In this document: positions 32,271 to 34,586 of the stretch, piece after piece | Numbering within the stretch: the first letter of the stretch is position 1 | Layout of the letters: every line of letters begins with the position of its first letter | Source of the DNA: Planctomycetota bacterium | GTDB lineage: Bacteria; Planctomycetota; UBA11346 | Reading direction: 5' to 3' | Assembly: GCA_003136555.1 (NCBI GenBank) | Contig: PLEW01000032.1 | Location: 18,334-52,919, forward strand | Length of the DNA: 34,586 nucleotides | Translations under genes and position numbers: made by a program | Notes under the pieces: generated by a model | What the model saw: the letters and a program-made list of their open reading frames with translations, nothing else | Databases searched by the model: none | Told to the model about the DNA's origin: nothing

Positions 32271-34586
32271 TCATTGGACGAAGATGAATTCTTTGGTGTT
32301 GAACAGGACGTGCGCGAGATCGGTCCAGGCTTGCGGGGACGGCGCCTCGCCGGGCTTGCCGCTGCCGAGGAAGGCGAGCGCCGCCGAGACCTCGCCTGCG
32401 CTCGGCGGCCGCGCGTAGGCCTGCCGGAACATCACGGCGATGCGCTTCGCGGCATCGCGCTCGGGCGCGAGGCGCTTGGCCCACACCTCGGCCTGCTGGA
32501 TGACGAAGGGATCGTTCATCAGTGCCAGCGCCTGGGCCGGCACATTGGAGGAGGCGCGTCGGCCCATGGTGTTGAAGGGGATCGGCGTATCGAAGGCCAG
32601 CATCATCGGCGAGAGGAAGTTGCGGGTGACCGAGAGGTAGATGCTGCGCCGGCCATTGCCATCGAGCGGACCGCTCTCCGGCCGTCCGCGTCCCTGCATG
32701 GAATCGGTGAGGTGGATGGGGACGGGCGGCCCGAACTGGCCGGCATCGAGCCGTCCGGAGACCCCGAGGATCTCATCGCGGATGGCCTCGCCCTCGAGGC
32801 GGCGGATGAAGGCGCGATGGAGCAGCCGGTTGTCGGGATCCTTGGCATCCTGTGGACCATCGGCGGCGCTCGACATGCGGAAGGTCGAGGAGCAGAGGAT
32901 GCTGCGGATCAGGCGCTTGATCGACCAGCCGTCGTTGACGAACTGCTGCGCCAGGTAGTCGAGCAGCTCGGGATGCGTCGGGCGTTCGCCCAGGGCGCCG
33001 AGATTGTCGACCGATGCGACGATGCCCCTGCCGATGAGGTGGTGCCAGACCCGGTTGACGATCACCCGCGGCACGAAGGGGTCGCTCGGGGAGAGCAGGC
33101 GATCGGCCCATTCGAGGCGGCCGCTGCCGCTGGTGATGGCGGGCTGGTCCGCGCCGAAGATGGATTCGGGCAGCCGCCGCGGTGCGACCGCGCCGAGGTT
33201 GTGCGAGCTGCCGCGGATGTAGACGTGCCCATCCACCCCGGTGCCATCGAGCATGGCCATCGCCAGATGCGACTTCTCCTGGATGCCCTTGGCGATCTCC
33301 GCCTGCCGTTGGCCGAGGTCGTGCAGCGGGGCGCTGTCAGCCGCTCCGACCAGCGCCGGATGGGCGAGCAGCCAATTGGCCAGCGCCGCCCAGGCGCCGG
33401 CATCGCCATCGCTGCCCTGACCGCCCGCCACATGCGCCAGCGCCTGCTCCATCAGCGTCTGCAGGCCGCCGGCCAGCGACTCGCAGCTGTTCGCCGAGCG
33501 CAGGCATGCTGCCAGGGGTGCTCTTGGCGGCGGCGGCGGCGGTGGGGAGGCGCCCTGGAGCAGCAGCGCGACGGCGAAGTCGTCCTGCTCGGCGGTGAAC
33601 TCGAAGTGCGCCAGATGGCCGGCATAGGAGCGCAGATCCATGCCGATCCAATGCCAGCCCGGGGTCTTGCCATCGCAATGCTGGACCAGGCTGCCATGCA
33701 GGGGGCCGTTGATCAGGTAGTGGGAATCGACTGCAGCATAGATCGCGCCCTTGCCGCGCAGCAGGATGCGGATCTCGCTGTCGCCGAGGGTGAGGTTGCG
33801 CGTGCGCAGCGTCCTGCCGGCACGCAGGTAATTCAGCGCGCCGACGTCGAGGGCGCTATCGCCTGCCAGGCCGAGGCCGCGCCACAGCGGATCGAAGCAG
33901 CCCTCGGCGCGCTCGTTCAGGATCAGGTGGGGCTGGGCGGCATCCGGCCCATAGGACCAGGACCCCGCCTCGGCGGCACCCGCGCCGTACGACACGTCAT
34001 CGGGGATCCAGCTCTCATGGGGATCGGCGTAGGAGACCAGGGTGGTGCAGGCGGCCACCGCGGCGGCGAAGTCGCGCTCGGCCTTGTCGAGCTCGCCGGC
34101 GCGGCCCGCGGCCAGGGCCGCGCTCTGCGGCTGGCGCTCTGCGGCAGGCAGCTGGCGGATGGCGGCCAGGACGCTGAAGGGGTCGTCATGCTGGCCCGCG
34201 GTGGCTGGCCCGAGGTGCGCGCACCAGGCGGCGAGGCGGCCGTGCTCGAGATGATGGGCATCGGCGATGGCGGCGATCTGGCTGTCGGACGGGCTGGGCG
34301 GCGCCTCCAGGCTCGCCAGCAGGTAGTCGCGCAGCTTCGCCACCCCGCCGGCCAGCGCCGCGGCGGTGGCGAGGCGCAGGGCATGGTCTGACTCGCGGCG
34401 CAACGACTGTAGGCGGGCGGCGACCTCGCGGTTGTGCTCCAAGCTCTCGAAGCGCACCAGGCGGTAGCTGCTGCTCTGGATGAAGGCGTCGAGGGCGTAG
34501 TAATCCCTAGTCAGGATGGGATCGAACTTGTGGTCATGGCAGCGGGCGCAGCCGACCGTCAGGGCCATGGTGCCGCGGCACACCAC
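32271..34586 (-). CDS. DUF1549/DUF1553 planctomycete cytochrome-type protein (5' end beyond right window edge)
   Basis: The frame is open at the right edge, so the signal peptide, any PSCyt1 domain and most of DUF1549 are missing; 771 codons are present. The visible part starts at the end of DUF1549 with a C-x-x-C-H block (CARCHDHKFDP). A beta-rich region follows at about residues 200-350 of the fragment (SWIPDDVSYGAGAAEAGSWS to HWIGMDLRSYAGHLAHFEFT), reminiscent of the module inserted in the GH81 protein. A run of seven prolines comes next, then a helical part, and then DUF1553 (VNRVWHHLIGRGIVASVDNL, HPELLDYLAQQFVNDGWSIK, and NVPAQALALMNDPFVIQQAE near the end). It heads the leftward string and pairs with the DUF1501 gene 10 bases downstream. 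The biochemical function is unknown. Confidence 0.92.
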   Translation of the reverse strand: MVCRGTMALTVGCARCHDHKFDPILTRDYYALDAFIQSSSYRLVRFESLEHNREVAARLQSLRRESDHALRLATAAALAGGVAKLRDYLLASLEAPPSPSDSQIAAIADAHHLEHGRLAAWCAHLGPATAGQHDDPFSVLAAIRQLPAAERQPQSAALAAGRAGELDKAERDFAAAVAACTTLVSYADPHESWIPDDVSYGAGAAEAGSWSYGPDAAQPHLILNERAEGCFDPLWRGLGLAGDSALDVGALNYLRAGRTLRTRNLTLGDSEIRILLRGKGAIYAAVDSHYLINGPLHGSLVQHCDGKTPGWHWIGMDLRSYAGHLAHFEFTAEQDDFAVALLLQGASPPPPPPPRAPLAACLRSANSCESLAGGLQTLMEQALAHVAGGQGSDGDAGAWAALANWLLAHPALVGAADSAPLHDLGQRQAEIAKGIQEKSHLAMAMLDGTGVDGHVYIRGSSHNLGAVAPRRLPESIFGADQPAITSGSGRLEWADRLLSPSDPFVPRVIVNRVWHHLIGRGIVASVDNLGALGERPTHPELLDYLAQQFVNDGWSIKRLIRSILCSSTFRMSSAADGPQDAKDPDNRLLHRAFIRRLEGEAIRDEILGVSGRLDAGQFGPPVPIHLTDSMQGRGRPESGPLDGNGRRSIYLSVTRNFLSPMMLAFDTPIPFNTMGRRASSNVPAQALALMNDPFVIQQAEVWAKRLAPERDAAKRIAVMFRQAYARPPSAGEVSAALAFLGSGKPGEAPSPQAWTDLAHVLFNTKEFIFVQ
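33526..33543. repeat. GGC trinucleotide run encoding a proline tract
   Basis: Five GGC units followed by GGT on the plus strand read as consecutive proline codons on the minus strand, giving part of the seven-proline run in the DUF1553 protein. It is in frame, so length changes would alter the linker without breaking the gene. A tract of this length would be expected to need elongation factor P. Confidence 0.6.

Overview
The window is a GC-rich piece of a chromosome with 19 recognisable intact or edge-truncated protein genes and two decayed ones, tightly packed; the longest stretch without a gene is about 280 bases. No rRNA, tRNA, CRISPR array, transposase or phage gene was seen. Two sets of DUF1549/DUF1553 (planctomycete-type cytochrome) plus DUF1501 genes, a XylR-type AraC regulator, large secreted glycoside hydrolases and an SGNH hydrolase point to the PVC superphylum, most likely Planctomycetota. 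Verrucomicrobiota or Lentisphaerota remain possible. This is inference from gene families, not from a phylogenetic marker.

Left part (1-7334). A MarR regulator is followed on the minus strand by an RND efflux permease that runs off the left edge, with an 18-codon proline-rich ORF wedged between them. Divergent from marR is an AraC-type regulator, and the space between them carries palindromes and a 9-bp direct repeat. Downstream on the plus strand are a secreted GH81 endo-beta-1,3-glucanase, with an extra beta-sandwich module inside its N-terminal region, and a secreted SGNH hydrolase.

Middle (7397-15951). A complete tripartite efflux operon reads leftward as tetR, membrane-fusion lipoprotein, RND pump and TolC-like outer membrane factor. 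The three transport genes overlap by 4 bases at each junction, and a perfect 20-bp palindrome lies just upstream of tetR. Facing it is a damaged three-gene set: an outer-membrane porin with an in-frame TGA, a small PstS-like periplasmic protein that looks intact, and a sensor protein cut to its first 92 residues.

Right part (16073-34586). This looks like a glycan-use island. It has a secreted GH2 enzyme with an N-terminal LamG-like domain, a DUF1553-DUF1501 pair, a divergent XylR-type sugar-sensing regulator, and a long leftward gene string of DUF1553 (cut by the right edge), DUF1501, beta-propeller, AroE-like dehydrogenase, and the binding lipoprotein, ATPase and permease of a ribose-type sugar ABC importer. 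The simplest reading is that secreted hydrolases release sugars or sugar derivatives, the ABC system imports them, the AroE-like enzyme may oxidise the imported compound, and the XylR-type protein senses it. The substrate cannot be read from the sequence. The most unusual parts are the AroE-like enzyme inside this string, the module inserted in GH81, and the stop codon in the porin.
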